A stretch of DNA of 36,179 nucleotides. It comes from CAZDCZ01 sp964504155. Lineage in GTDB: Bacteria; Bacteroidota; Bacteroidia; Bacteroidales; UBA12077. Under the pieces are notes generated by a model that saw only the letters and a list, made by a program, of their open reading frames with translations, made no database searches and was not told the DNA's origin. The position numbers and the translations under genes were made by a program. Position 1 is the first letter of the stretch, and each line of letters begins with the position of its first letter. The stretch is from positions 1-36,179 of the forward strand of contig CAZDCZ010000023.1 in assembly GCA_964504155.1 (NCBI GenBank). Reading direction: 5' to 3'. Below are positions 17,125 to 25,662 of this stretch, one piece after another.

Positions 17125-17160
17125 TAAAAAGAGTTCGCAAATAAATATTTGTGAACCCTT
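17125..17160 (-). terminator. terminator of the Hpt-STAS unit
   Basis: Read on the minus strand, GTTCACAAATA pairs with TATTTGCGAAC (one G-T/A-C variation) and is followed by CTCTTTTT. It begins about 24 bases after the STAS stop. The remaining gap to the lipoprotein gene (16955-17124) has no gene; a weaker AATAAGC/GCTTATT inverted repeat lies at about 17076-17112. Confidence 0.75.
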
Positions 17161-17183
17161 AGATTATAGCAAAAAATATAATT

Positions 17184-17525
17184 TTATTCAGAAAAACCTA
17201 TAATAGCTTCTTCGGTCGATTTGTAAATGTCAAAAACATTATGAAGTTGAAGTAATTTTACTAATTCTAAAACATCATCAGAAATATTACTAATTTTAAA
17301 TCCTCCATCATTATTTTTTGCATTTCTAAGTATCGATAATAATGCACCAAATCCCGAACTATCGACATATTCAATACCGTTCATGTCAAGGATGAGTTTT
17401 GTGTTTGGCTTTGAAAGGAATTGAGCGACTTCTTCTTTTAACGACTGAGCAATTAAAATATTTAATTTGTTTAAGTCTTTAAAAGATAAAATGTCAATGC
17501 CATTTTTTTGTTCGTGATTTAACAT
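17184..17525 (-). CDS. STAS-domain anti-sigma factor antagonist-like protein
   Basis: This 113-residue protein is a single STAS domain of the SpoIIAA/RsbV type, which is switched by phosphorylation of a serine in the conserved DSSG loop. Here the loop is VDSSGFGALL with D55, S56 and S57; S57 aligns with the phosphorylated Ser of SpoIIAA. The N-terminal strands (DILSFKDLNKLN) and C-terminal helix are complete. It lies 19 bases after an Hpt gene and is followed by a terminator. No anti-sigma kinase or PP2C phosphatase is next to it, so its partner may be encoded elsewhere. In Bacteroidota such proteins need not control sigma factors. Confidence 0.88.
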   Translation of the reverse strand: MLNHEQKNGIDILSFKDLNKLNILIAQSLKEEVAQFLSKPNTKLILDMNGIEYVDSSGFGALLSILRNAKNNDGGFKISNISDDVLELVKLLQLHNVFDIYKSTEEAIIGFSE

Positions 17526-17544
17526 GTTTTGGGGCTTTAAGTTA

Positions 17545-17901
17545 CTATTTATTATTTTTCGCTAAGAATTCATTTAATTCAGAAATTGCCAAATTACTTT
17601 CTTTTACAAATTTAGAAATAATTTGGGGAAAATATTCAATATTTTTTTCATCTTTTGCATCTAACTCAATTTTTTTTAATTCTTTTACTAAACTCTCCAT
17701 GCCAAGCATAGAAATAGACGATTTTGATTTATGTGCTATTCCTCCAAGTTTTTGCCATTCTTTTTCATCGTAGTATTTTAACATGAGTTCTTGATATTCA
17801 GGAAGCTGATTAATTAGTATTTTAATCATATCGAATAAGAATTCTGAATTGTTATTTCCTATTTGATAAAAATAACTTAAATTTATAATACTATTATTCA
17901 T
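17545..17901 (-). CDS. Hpt domain phosphotransfer protein
   Basis: This is a stand-alone histidine-containing phosphotransfer protein of 118 residues, a four-helix bundle that relays phosphate between receiver domains. The phosphohistidine is H57 in GGIAHKSKSSISMLG, matching the HKxKxx...LG pattern of the family. No histidine kinase or response regulator is adjacent, so it must work with hybrid kinases encoded elsewhere. It is co-transcribed with the STAS gene downstream. That pairing suggests one signalling output combining phosphorelay and partner switching, but this is inference. Confidence 0.85.
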   Translation of the reverse strand: MNNSIINLSYFYQIGNNNSEFLFDMIKILINQLPEYQELMLKYYDEKEWQKLGGIAHKSKSSISMLGMESLVKELKKIELDAKDEKNIEYFPQIISKFVKESNLAISELNEFLAKNNK

Positions 17902-18091
17902 ATATCTTTATTATGATATTATATGTATAAAGTTATAACAAAATAACGTAAAGTCATAAAATATTAAAAAAACATTTTTAGAATAATAGAATATTCTTTC
18001 TTGTTATGTTTCAATTTTTTATATTTACAACTGATTTGAATAGATTTGTTTATTATAAATATTATAAATAGTAATTAATATTTTAAAAAAT

Positions 18092-19132
18092 ATGAAGAAA
18101 ATATTTGTTTTTTCTATTCTGTTATGTGCTATAAATGTTGTTATTGCACAAACAGAGAATAGTTTAAAAAGGAATAAGGAATTAGCAAAGGTTGCTTATA
18201 ACGATGGTGTAAAGTTAATCGAAGCAAATCAGAGTGTTAATGCAATTAATAAATTTAATGAAGCAATATCTCTTAATAGAAAATTTGATTTGCCATATCT
18301 CGAAAAATCAAAGTTATTTCTTAAAGATAACGAAATAGAAAAGGCTTTATTAATAATTAATACTGCTATAGAATTAAATAGTGACTTAGCTGAAGCTTTT
18401 TATATTCGAGGATATATTAAATTTTTGAATAACGAGTTTAAACCAGCATTAGAAGATTTTACACGTGCCGTTCAAAAAGGTTATGTCGAAGCGGAGATAT
18501 ACTATTATAGAGGATTAATAAATTTTAAATTAAACGATTATAGTAGTGCTGTTATTGATTTTACATTGGCAATAGATAAGAAATTTAATTATGCTTATGC
18601 CTATAACGAGCGAGGTAGTGCTAAACAAAAATTAGGCGATTTTCATGGTGCTATTCACGATTATGAACAGGCACTTAAATATAATGAAAATTTGTATTTT
18701 GTTTACGATAACTTAGGAAGTACTAGAATAAAAACCGGCGATTACGCCAGTGCTATTAACGATTTTACAAAAGCTGCAAAATTAAACGAAAAGTATTTTG
18801 TGGCCCTTAATAATCGAGGTAATGCCTATTTTCATATGACTGAATACGATAAGGCTTTAGCAGATTTTAATAAAGTTATTGAAATAAATAAGAATTTTGC
18901 CCCGGGATATAACAATTTAGGCGCTACAAAAATTAAAATGAAAAATTACTTGGGTGCAGTAAACGTTTTTACAAAGGCTATAAAATTAGACGAAACTTTC
19001 GGAGATGCATATTTAAATCGTGGCTTTGCAAAAGAATATCTTGGGAAATTTAGAGAGGCTTGTTCTGATTGGAATAAAGCCAAAGAATTAGGTGTAAAGG
19101 AAGCAGAAAAATATATGTCAGAATGCAAATAG
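18092..19132 (+). CDS. secreted tetratricopeptide repeat protein
   Basis: This is a 346-residue TPR protein with a signal peptide ending VIAQ (residue 20), so it is probably periplasmic. About nine consecutive 34-residue TPRs cover residues ~30-340; the clearest have the form AYNERGSAKQKLGDFHGAI...DYEQALKYN, with conserved G, Y and A positions. There is no other domain. TPR arrays are protein-binding scaffolds. The next gene, 45 bases downstream on the same strand, is a PorE-like TPR/propeller/OmpA protein, so the two may act together at the outer membrane or peptidoglycan; this is inferred from position only. The 190-base divergent gap upstream (17902-18091) holds no gene. Confidence 0.88.
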   Translation: MKKIFVFSILLCAINVVIAQTENSLKRNKELAKVAYNDGVKLIEANQSVNAINKFNEAISLNRKFDLPYLEKSKLFLKDNEIEKALLIINTAIELNSDLAEAFYIRGYIKFLNNEFKPALEDFTRAVQKGYVEAEIYYYRGLINFKLNDYSSAVIDFTLAIDKKFNYAYAYNERGSAKQKLGDFHGAIHDYEQALKYNENLYFVYDNLGSTRIKTGDYASAINDFTKAAKLNEKYFVALNNRGNAYFHMTEYDKALADFNKVIEINKNFAPGYNNLGATKIKMKNYLGAVNVFTKAIKLDETFGDAYLNRGFAKEYLGKFREACSDWNKAKELGVKEAEKYMSECK

Positions 19133-19177
19133 AAAGAGACTTTTAATTATTATCGATATCATAATAAAATTAATAGA

Positions 19178-21256
19178 ATGAAAATATTTAGAATAATATT
19201 ATTAATTGTTGTTTATACCTTTAGTACTTTTTCTTTTTCTAATGCTCAAGAAAATATTAAAGTTAATAAATCGGAATTTAAAATAAAAGTACGAACCCAA
19301 GGCTTTAAAGAAGCCTGGAAAAGTATTAAAGTAGGAGATAAATATTTTAAAAAAGGATTAGGGACTTATCCCATAGCTTTAAACTATTATTTAAAAGCAT
19401 ATAAATATAACGATTCTAGTCCTTCGTTAAATTATAAAATAGGAGTTTGCTATTTGGCAACAAACGAATTTTATAAAGCAACCGAATATTTAGAAAAAGC
19501 ATATACCGGCGATTTTAGAGTTAGCGATGATGTATTATTGATGCTTGCCAGAGCCTACCATCTTAATCTTCAGTTCGATAGAGCTATTGATAAATACAAA
19601 GCTTATTATAATAAATTTTCGGTAAAAGAGTTAGAAAATATTCCGGTTGATATTAATAAGTATATTAAGGAATGTAAATATGGTAAAAAATTAGTTGAAA
19701 ATCCTCTAAGAGTTATTATCGATAATTTAGGAGAAAGGATAAATTCTTCTTTCGACGATTATAATGCAGTTTTGCAACCTAATGGAGATTCATTATATTT
19801 TACTTCGCGTAGGAAATCAGAAAAAAACAAAAAAATATTTGAAAACGATTATAAATTTTACGAAGAGACTTATGTAGCAAAAGCCTCAGGTGAACTATGG
19901 GGTTGGGCAAAACCGATAAGTAAAAAATTAAATATTAAGAATAATCAAGCAATTTTGGCTTTCTCTAATGATGGTACAAAAGTATATGTATATAATGGAG
20001 AACAAAGTGGAGGAGAAATACTTGTTAGTACATATAAAAATGGTAAGTGGCATAGACTAAAAAAAATGCCATCAAAAATTCGATCAAACTATAAAGAAAC
20101 GTCTATATGTTTTAGTGATGACGAAAATGAAATGTATTTTATCTCTAATCGTGAAGAAGGATTAATTGGAGGAAAAGATATTTTTTATTCGAAAAAAGAT
20201 AACGATGGAAGATGGGGGAACCCGATAAATTTAGGAATTACTATAAATACACCTTACGACGAAGAAGGAGTATTTTTAAACAAAGAAGGAGATAAATTAT
20301 ATTTCAGTTCTAAAGGACATAATTCTATGGGAGGCTATGATATTTTTGTTGCTCAAAAAAACGAAGCAGGAATATGGTTAGAGCCAATAAATATTGGTTA
20401 TCCAATAAATACTCCTAGCGATGATGTTTTTTATAGGAAAGCAAAAGAAGAAAAACAAGCATATATATCATCAATACGAGAAAATGGCTTTGGAGGAAAA
20501 GACATATATCGTATAATATTCCTTGGCGAAGAAAAAGAACTGAAATTATCGAAAAACAATAATTTACTAGCTTGGTATAACGAGCCTGTGTCAGATATGT
20601 TTTATCATTCGCCAAAATCTATTAAAGTCGATACTGCAATATATTTAGTTGGAACTATTACCGATTCAAAGTCTAAAGATTCATTGTCAGCAAAAATCGA
20701 AATAATCGATACTGATGAGAGTAGGGTAATTGCAACCGCAATTTCCGGAGCCGACGGAAAATATAAAGTGAAACTTCAGAAGAAAAAAGATTACGGCGTT
20801 GAGATAACAGCAAAAAATTATTTGTTTTTTGTAAAAATGGTTTATGCAACAGAACTGCCTGTTGTTGATGGGAATATTACTGTTAACTTTAAACTCGATA
20901 AAGTAGAAGTAGGATCGAAAATGATATTAAAAAATATCTTCTTCGAAACAAATAGTTCATCATTAAAAACAGAATCTTATCAAGAAATTGAGAGAGTTGT
21001 TAATATGTTAAAAAACAACCCTTCTATACGCCTCGAAATATCGGGACATACAGATAATGTTGGATCGTTTAATGCTAATAAAAAATTATCAGAATCACGA
21101 GCCAAGAGTGTTGTCGAATATATTGTTGCTAATGGCATAAAACGTAGCCGTCTAGAATATAAAGGTTATGGATTTAAAAAGCCAATTGCCGATAATAGCA
21201 CAAAAGAAGGACGAAGCAAAAATCGAAGAGTTGAGTTTGTAGTAATAAGCAAATAA
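19178..21256 (+). CDS. PorE-like TPR / beta-propeller / CRD / OmpA-family protein
   Basis: This 692-residue envelope protein has the domain order of PorE, a peptidoglycan-linked component of the type IX secretion system. The signal peptide ends FSNAQ. TPR-like helices span ~45-165. A PD40/WD40-like propeller (~175-450) shows repeated units such as NPDGDSLYFTS-type and GGKDIFYSKK. A carboxypeptidase-regulatory-like domain (VGTITDSKSKDSL...) lies at ~490-570. An OmpA C-terminal domain follows, with the peptidoglycan-binding pair D626 (SGHTDN) and R641 (LSESRAKSV), 15 residues apart as in OmpA. PorE of P. gingivalis is a lipoprotein, while this one has no lipobox. Bacteroidota carry several paralogues of this architecture, so a T9SS role is possible, not shown. 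Confidence 0.88.
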   Translation: MKIFRIILLIVVYTFSTFSFSNAQENIKVNKSEFKIKVRTQGFKEAWKSIKVGDKYFKKGLGTYPIALNYYLKAYKYNDSSPSLNYKIGVCYLATNEFYKATEYLEKAYTGDFRVSDDVLLMLARAYHLNLQFDRAIDKYKAYYNKFSVKELENIPVDINKYIKECKYGKKLVENPLRVIIDNLGERINSSFDDYNAVLQPNGDSLYFTSRRKSEKNKKIFENDYKFYEETYVAKASGELWGWAKPISKKLNIKNNQAILAFSNDGTKVYVYNGEQSGGEILVSTYKNGKWHRLKKMPSKIRSNYKETSICFSDDENEMYFISNREEGLIGGKDIFYSKKDNDGRWGNPINLGITINTPYDEEGVFLNKEGDKLYFSSKGHNSMGGYDIFVAQKNEAGIWLEPINIGYPINTPSDDVFYRKAKEEKQAYISSIRENGFGGKDIYRIIFLGEEKELKLSKNNNLLAWYNEPVSDMFYHSPKSIKVDTAIYLVGTITDSKSKDSLSAKIEIIDTDESRVIATAISGADGKYKVKLQKKKDYGVEITAKNYLFFVKMVYATELPVVDGNITVNFKLDKVEVGSKMILKNIFFETNSSSLKTESYQEIERVVNMLKNNPSIRLEISGHTDNVGSFNANKKLSESRAKSVVEYIVANGIKRSRLEYKGYGFKKPIADNSTKEGRSKNRRVEFVVISK

Positions 21257-21263
21257 TAATAGA

Positions 21264-21293
21264 AAAGCGGTCGGGATAAACGACCGCTTTTTT
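21264..21293 (+). terminator. terminator of the TPR-OmpA unit
   Basis: AAAGCGGTCG (21264-21273) pairs perfectly with CGACCGCTTT (21281-21290), followed by more T's. It is one of the most GC-rich hairpins in the window and starts 8 bases after the OmpA gene stop. Confidence 0.9.
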
Positions 21294-21370
21294 GTTACAT
21301 ATTAACTCAGGTTATTAATATATTTTTAAAACATATTTTAATTATGTTAAAATATTATATTAGAAATTAT

Positions 21371-21378
21371 TAATTTTG
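21371..21378 (+). promoter_or_regulatory. -7 promoter element of gcvT
   Basis: TAATTTTG matches TAnnTTTG exactly and is 30 bases before the chosen gcvT ATG at 21409. It leaves a short leader and supports that start rather than an earlier one. No clear -33 box was found. Confidence 0.42.
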
Positions 21379-21408
21379 CTTTTTTAATTGATTAAAAATA
21401 TTATAAAA

Positions 21409-22515
21409 ATGAAAAATACAGCTTTTACAAAATTTCATGAAAAATTAGGTGCTAAAATGGTGCCTTTTGTTGGATATAATATGCCAATAGAATATAGTGG
21501 AATTACAGATGAACATCTTGCTGTTCGCGAAAAATTAGGAGTATTTGATGTATCGCATATGGGAGAATTCTGGGTTGAAGGTCCAAAAGCTTTTGATTTA
21601 GTGCAGAAATTAACATCAAATAATGTTGCTGATTTATTCGATGGAAAAGTACAATATTCTTGTTTCCCTAATGGAAAAGAAGGAATTGTTGACGATTTGC
21701 TTGTATATCAATTTAATAAAGAAAAATACTTGTTAGTTGTTAATGCTGCAAATATCGAGAAAGATTGGAATTGGGTAGTGAAAAATGCTACCGAATTTGG
21801 AGTTGATGTTGAGAAATATATAAGAAATGCATCAAACGAAACAGCTCAATTAGCTATTCAAGGTCCTTTAGCATTAAAAGCTATGCAAAAACTTACCGAT
21901 TCGAATGTTGAAGATATGGAGTATTATACTTTCAAAGAAATTGAATTTGCCGGAATGAAAAATATATTATTCTCGACAACAGGATATACCGGTTCGGGAG
22001 GATGTGAAATATATGTTGATAATAAAGATGCCGATAAGTTATGGAATGCTGTATTTGAAGCAGGTGAAGAATTCGGAATTAAACCAATAGGATTAGGTGC
22101 AAGAGATACACTTAGATTAGAAGCAGGTTTCAATCTTTATGGAAACGATATGAACGATGAAACATCTTCTATTGAAGCCGGTTTAGGTTGGATAACTAAA
22201 TTTGTTGAAGGTAACAACTTTATTAATAGACCCGAATGGGAAAAACAGAAAAATGAAGGAGTAGCTCAAAGACTTAAAGGTTTTGTTTTACAAGAAAGAG
22301 GTATTCCTCGTCAACATTATAAAGTAGTTGATGCCGAAGGTAACGAAATTGGAGAAGTAACTTCAGGAACAATGTCCCCAATAATTAAAAAAGGTATTGG
22401 AATGGCATATGTGAAAAAAGGATTCTGGAAAGTAGGTAGCGAAATATTTATTCAAATCCGAAATAAAAATGTTAAAGCAGTAATTGCTCGCCCTCCATTT
22501 CATATAGAAAAATAA
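21409..22515 (+). CDS. gcvT: aminomethyltransferase, glycine cleavage system T protein
   Basis: T protein of the glycine cleavage system: it moves the aminomethyl carbon from the H protein lipoyl arm to tetrahydrofolate, giving 5,10-methylene-THF and ammonia. The 368-residue protein starts MKNTAFTKFHEKLGAKM, as most T proteins do; an in-frame codon 21 bases upstream is less likely. Landmarks are VFDVSHMGEF at 45-54, GIVDDLLVYQF, GYTGSGGCEIY, IGLGARDTLRLEAG and the C-terminal barrel with SGTMSPIIKKGIGMAYV. Length is normal. The H and P subunits are not in the window. It is monocistronic between its own promoter and terminator, but near serC-serA, so serine, glycine and C1 metabolism are neighbours. 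Confidence 0.95.
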   Translation: MKNTAFTKFHEKLGAKMVPFVGYNMPIEYSGITDEHLAVREKLGVFDVSHMGEFWVEGPKAFDLVQKLTSNNVADLFDGKVQYSCFPNGKEGIVDDLLVYQFNKEKYLLVVNAANIEKDWNWVVKNATEFGVDVEKYIRNASNETAQLAIQGPLALKAMQKLTDSNVEDMEYYTFKEIEFAGMKNILFSTTGYTGSGGCEIYVDNKDADKLWNAVFEAGEEFGIKPIGLGARDTLRLEAGFNLYGNDMNDETSSIEAGLGWITKFVEGNNFINRPEWEKQKNEGVAQRLKGFVLQERGIPRQHYKVVDAEGNEIGEVTSGTMSPIIKKGIGMAYVKKGFWKVGSEIFIQIRNKNVKAVIARPPFHIEK

Positions 22516-22531
22516 AGCAAATAGAAATACA

Positions 22532-22565
22532 AAAAAAGAGATTACATATTTGTAATCTCTTTTTT
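22532..22565 (+). terminator. terminator of gcvT
   Basis: A stem GAGATTACA with TGTAATCTC around a TATT loop, flanked by A's on the left and a T-run on the right. It is 17 bases after the gcvT stop. The T-tract also forms part of the candidate promoter of the next gene. Confidence 0.88.
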
Positions 22566-22594
22566 GATTATAATCAATCTCTTTTTTATATTTT
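22561..22594 (+). promoter_or_regulatory. candidate promoter of comB
   Basis: TTTTTG (22561-22566) is followed 20 bases later by TATATTTT (22587-22594), one base off TAnnTTTG, with correct spacing. It lies 36 bases before the chosen ATG and overlaps the T-tail of the gcvT terminator. Confidence 0.4.
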
Positions 22595-22629
22595 CGCATC
22601 TGAATATTAATTCCAGAAATAATAAAATT

Positions 22630-23349
22630 ATGAATAATATAGAAGTTTGTTTTTCTCCCCAATTATACCCATTACACGATAGTGAAAATCGTATTGTTGT
22701 TGTTGTTGATATATTACGTGCAACATCTGTAATATGTACAATGTTCCATAACAATGTAAAAAAAGTAATTCCGGTAAAAACAATTGATGATGCACGAAAA
22801 CATAAAGACAATGGAAGCATTATAGTTGCAGAACGTGATGGAAAGAAATTAGATTTCGCCGATTTTGGAAATTCCCCATTTTATTTTACAAAAGATATTG
22901 TTGAAAATAAAGAGCTTGTATATAGTACAACTAATGGGACAAATGCTATAAACATAGGGAAAAATGCAAAAGAAGTTATTATAGCATCGTTTATTAATTT
23001 ATCGGCAATTAGTGAATATATTATCTCGAAAAACGAAGATATATTAATCCTTTGTGCCGGTTGGAAAGGGAAATTTTGTTTGGAAGATAGTGTTTTTGCA
23101 GGTGCTTTAATAGAAAAATTGACTGTAAGCAATAAATTTTCTACAATATGCGATTCCGCAAAAGCATCAATCGATTTATGGAAATTATCAAAACCTAACC
23201 TTATGGGATATATTCAAAAAGTAGCCCAAAGAGAACGCCTTCGAAAACTCGGTCTCGATGATGTTATAGAATATTGCCATAATATAGATTTGTCGAAAGT
23301 AATACCGGTATTAGAAAACGGTTATTTAATAGATATATCTAAGAAATAG
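22630..23349 (+). CDS. comB: 2-phosphosulfolactate phosphatase family protein (ComB)
   Basis: This 240-residue protein belongs to the ComB family, Mg-dependent phosphatases named for 2-phosphosulfolactate phosphatase of coenzyme M synthesis in methanogens. Landmarks are VVVVDILRATSVI at 23-35, VAERDGKKLDFADFGNSP and STTNGTNAI, followed by LCAGWKGKFCLEDSVFAG. The frame runs 66 bases further upstream, but the ATG at 22630 begins the conserved core and leaves room for a promoter. Bacteroidota do not make coenzyme M, so here the substrate may be sulfolactate-related or another small phosphate ester. No other sulfonate gene is near. Family assignment is firm, function uncertain. Confidence 0.9.
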   Translation: MNNIEVCFSPQLYPLHDSENRIVVVVDILRATSVICTMFHNNVKKVIPVKTIDDARKHKDNGSIIVAERDGKKLDFADFGNSPFYFTKDIVENKELVYSTTNGTNAINIGKNAKEVIIASFINLSAISEYIISKNEDILILCAGWKGKFCLEDSVFAGALIEKLTVSNKFSTICDSAKASIDLWKLSKPNLMGYIQKVAQRERLRKLGLDDVIEYCHNIDLSKVIPVLENGYLIDISKK

Positions 23350-23515
23350 AGTAATATATAAGGATAGATAATTTGTATTGTTATCTAATGTAAATTATTT
23401 TTTGTACAGAATAGAGAATAATTTTCAATACAATAATTTAATTCGTAATTTTATAAATTGATTTTTATTTCTAATAAAGATGTTGGAAATCATATTTTTT
23501 TTAAAGAAATTAAAA

Positions 23516-23523
23516 TAAATTTG
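23516..23523 (+). promoter_or_regulatory. -7 promoter element of serC
   Basis: TAAATTTG is an exact TAnnTTTG match 40 bases before the serC ATG. No -33 TTTG at the right distance was seen. The rest of the 214-base gap (23350-23563) is featureless AT-rich sequence. Confidence 0.45.
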
Positions 23524-23563
23524 CAACTATATTTCATTACTAAAAGAATAAAAAATATACATT

Positions 23564-24637
23564 ATGAAAAAACATAATTTTTACGCTGGACCATCGATAT
23601 TACCAGAATCTACAATAAAAAATACAGCTGAAGCAATTTTGAATTTCGATAATATGGGATTGTCTTTAATGGAAGTCTCTCATAGAAGTAAGCAATTTGT
23701 TGCTGTAATGGAAGAAGCACAACAATTGTTTAAAGAATTATTAAATATCCCTGAGGGTTATGAAGTTCTTTTTCTTGGTGGAGGTGCAAGCACTCAGTTT
23801 GCTATGGTGCCATTTAACTTTTTTAATAAAAAAGCTGCTTATTTAAATACCGGAGCTTGGGCTACAAAAGCTATTAAAGAAGCTAAGAAATTTGGAGAAA
23901 TTGATGTTGTTGCATCTTCAGAAGAAACAACATTTAATTATATCCCTAGAGATTATAAAATACCAGCTGATGCTGATTATTTTCATATTACAACAAATAA
24001 TACTATTTATGGAACCGAGATAAAAGAAGATTTCGATATCGATATTCCATTAATTGCCGATATGTCTTCAGATATATTTAGTCGTCCGGTTGATGTTTCG
24101 AAATATGCTCTTATTTATGGTGGAGCTCAGAAAAATCTTGCTCCTGCAGGTGTTACTTTTGTAATTGTAAAAGAAGAACTATTAGGTAAGGTTGAAAAAG
24201 ATATTCCTACAATGCTTGATTATTCAACTCATATTAAAAAAGATTCAATGTTTAATACACCTCCTGTAGTGCCTGTTTTTGCTGCACTTCAGACATTAAA
24301 ATGGTTGAAAGCAAATGGTGGAGTTGAAGCTATGAATAAAATAAATGTTGATAAAGCATCAATATTATATGATGAAATTGATAGAAATAAATTATTTATT
24401 CCAACAATTAAAAATCCCGACGACAGATCGATAATGAATATCTGTTTTGTAATGAATGAGAAATATAAAGAATTAGAGAAAGAATTTTTTGAGTTTGCTA
24501 CAGAAAGAGGAATGATTGGAATTAAAGGTCATCGTTCTGTTGGAGGTTTTAGAGCATCAACATATAATGCATTACCAAAAGAAAGTGTTCAAGCATTAGT
24601 TGACGTTATGAAAGAATTTGAGAGCTTAAAAGCATAA
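23564..24637 (+). CDS. serC: phosphoserine aminotransferase
   Basis: A PLP-dependent class V aminotransferase that converts 3-phosphohydroxypyruvate and glutamate to phosphoserine, the second step of serine synthesis; it also acts in PLP synthesis in some bacteria. The 357-residue protein begins KKHNFYAGPSILPE, contains FLGGGASTQFAMVPFN (phosphate-binding turn) and has the Schiff-base lysine K190 in YGGAQKNLAPAGV. The C-terminus includes GIKGHRSVGGFRASTYNA, which binds the substrate phosphate. Length is normal. It leads a serC-serA-DUF1015 series. A hairpin with a T-run follows it, which could lower expression of the downstream genes. Confidence 0.96.
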   Translation: MKKHNFYAGPSILPESTIKNTAEAILNFDNMGLSLMEVSHRSKQFVAVMEEAQQLFKELLNIPEGYEVLFLGGGASTQFAMVPFNFFNKKAAYLNTGAWATKAIKEAKKFGEIDVVASSEETTFNYIPRDYKIPADADYFHITTNNTIYGTEIKEDFDIDIPLIADMSSDIFSRPVDVSKYALIYGGAQKNLAPAGVTFVIVKEELLGKVEKDIPTMLDYSTHIKKDSMFNTPPVVPVFAALQTLKWLKANGGVEAMNKINVDKASILYDEIDRNKLFIPTIKNPDDRSIMNICFVMNEKYKELEKEFFEFATERGMIGIKGHRSVGGFRASTYNALPKESVQALVDVMKEFESLKA

Positions 24638-24656
24638 TTTATTGATGTATAATTCG

Positions 24657-24694
24657 AAGGTAATTGATAATGAAAATTATTAATTACCTTTTTT
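24657..24694 (+). terminator. intercistronic hairpin with T-run between serC and serA
   Basis: AAGGTAATTgATAAT pairs with ATTATTAATTACCTT around a short loop and is followed by TTTT. It sits wholly within the 71-base serC-serA gap. As an intrinsic terminator or attenuator it would make serC more abundant than serA; the stem is AT-rich, so it may be leaky. Confidence 0.65.
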
Positions 24695-24708
24695 AAAATA
24701 TTATTATT

Positions 24709-25629
24709 ATGGCAAAAGTACTTGTTGCAACCGAAAAACCATTTGCTCCAAAAGCAATTGAAGAAATAAAAGAAATACTAGATAAGGCAAACTACGAACT
24801 TATTCTTCTTGAGAAATATCAAGATAAATCTGACTTGATTAAAGCTGTTGAAGATGTTGACGCTTTGATTGTTAGAAGCGATAAAATTACTCCTGAGGTA
24901 ATTAATGCTGCTAAAAATCTTAAAATAGTTGTTAGAGGTGGTGCAGGATATGATAATATTGATTTAGAAGCAGCAACAAATAACAAGCTTGTTGTAATGA
25001 ATACTCCTGGTCAAAATTCAAATGCTGTTGCAGAATTAGCTATTGGAATGATGGTTTATCAGGCTCGTGGTCATTATAACGGAAAAGCTGGAACTGAATT
25101 AAAAGATAAGAAAATCGGAATACATGCTTATGGTAACGTTGGACGTTATGTAGCTAATATAGCTAAAGGTTTTGGCATGGAAGTATATGCTTTCGACCCA
25201 TTTGTCGATAAAAATAAAATTGAAGCCGACGGAGTTAATGTAGTAGAAACAGTTGAAGAGCTTTATAAAACTTGTCAATATATTTCTTTACATATTCCAG
25301 CAAACGAAAAAACTAATAATTCTATAAATTACAATTTACTTTCTATTATGCCCGAAGGAGCAACTTTGGTAAATACTGCACGTAAAGAAGTAATTAACGA
25401 AGATGAATTATTAAAATTAATGGAAGATAGAAAAGACTTCTCTTATATCTCGGATATAGCTCCTGTATGTTCTAGTGTATTTGCAGAAAAATATGAAGGA
25501 AGATACTATTTTACTCCTAAAAAAATGGGTGCACAAACAGCCGAAGCTAATATAAATGCAGGAATTGCTTGTGCAAAGCAAATAGTAAATTTCTTAGAGA
25601 AAGGCGATACAACATTTAAAGTAAATTAA
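24709..25629 (+). CDS. serA: D-3-phosphoglycerate dehydrogenase, short form
   Basis: NAD-dependent dehydrogenase of the D-2-hydroxyacid family. Next to serC it should oxidise 3-phosphoglycerate to 3-phosphohydroxypyruvate, the first step of serine synthesis. The 306-residue protein has only the substrate and NAD domains (HAYGNVGRYVAN at 139-150) and lacks the C-terminal ACT regulatory domain. Landmarks are RGGAGYDNID at 76-85 and the catalytic-type R225 in VNTARKEV. The usual TPH histidine is replaced by K271 (TPKKMGAQTAEA), and the typical DVFxxEP glutamate segment is replaced by DIAPVCSSVF. I recall similar sequences in other Bacteroidales, so this may be a lineage-specific active site rather than a defect. 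Confidence 0.9.
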   Translation: MAKVLVATEKPFAPKAIEEIKEILDKANYELILLEKYQDKSDLIKAVEDVDALIVRSDKITPEVINAAKNLKIVVRGGAGYDNIDLEAATNNKLVVMNTPGQNSNAVAELAIGMMVYQARGHYNGKAGTELKDKKIGIHAYGNVGRYVANIAKGFGMEVYAFDPFVDKNKIEADGVNVVETVEELYKTCQYISLHIPANEKTNNSINYNLLSIMPEGATLVNTARKEVINEDELLKLMEDRKDFSYISDIAPVCSSVFAEKYEGRYYFTPKKMGAQTAEANINAGIACAKQIVNFLEKGDTTFKVN

Positions 25630-25662
25630 ATAATTAATAACCAATAGTAAATAATTAATAAT

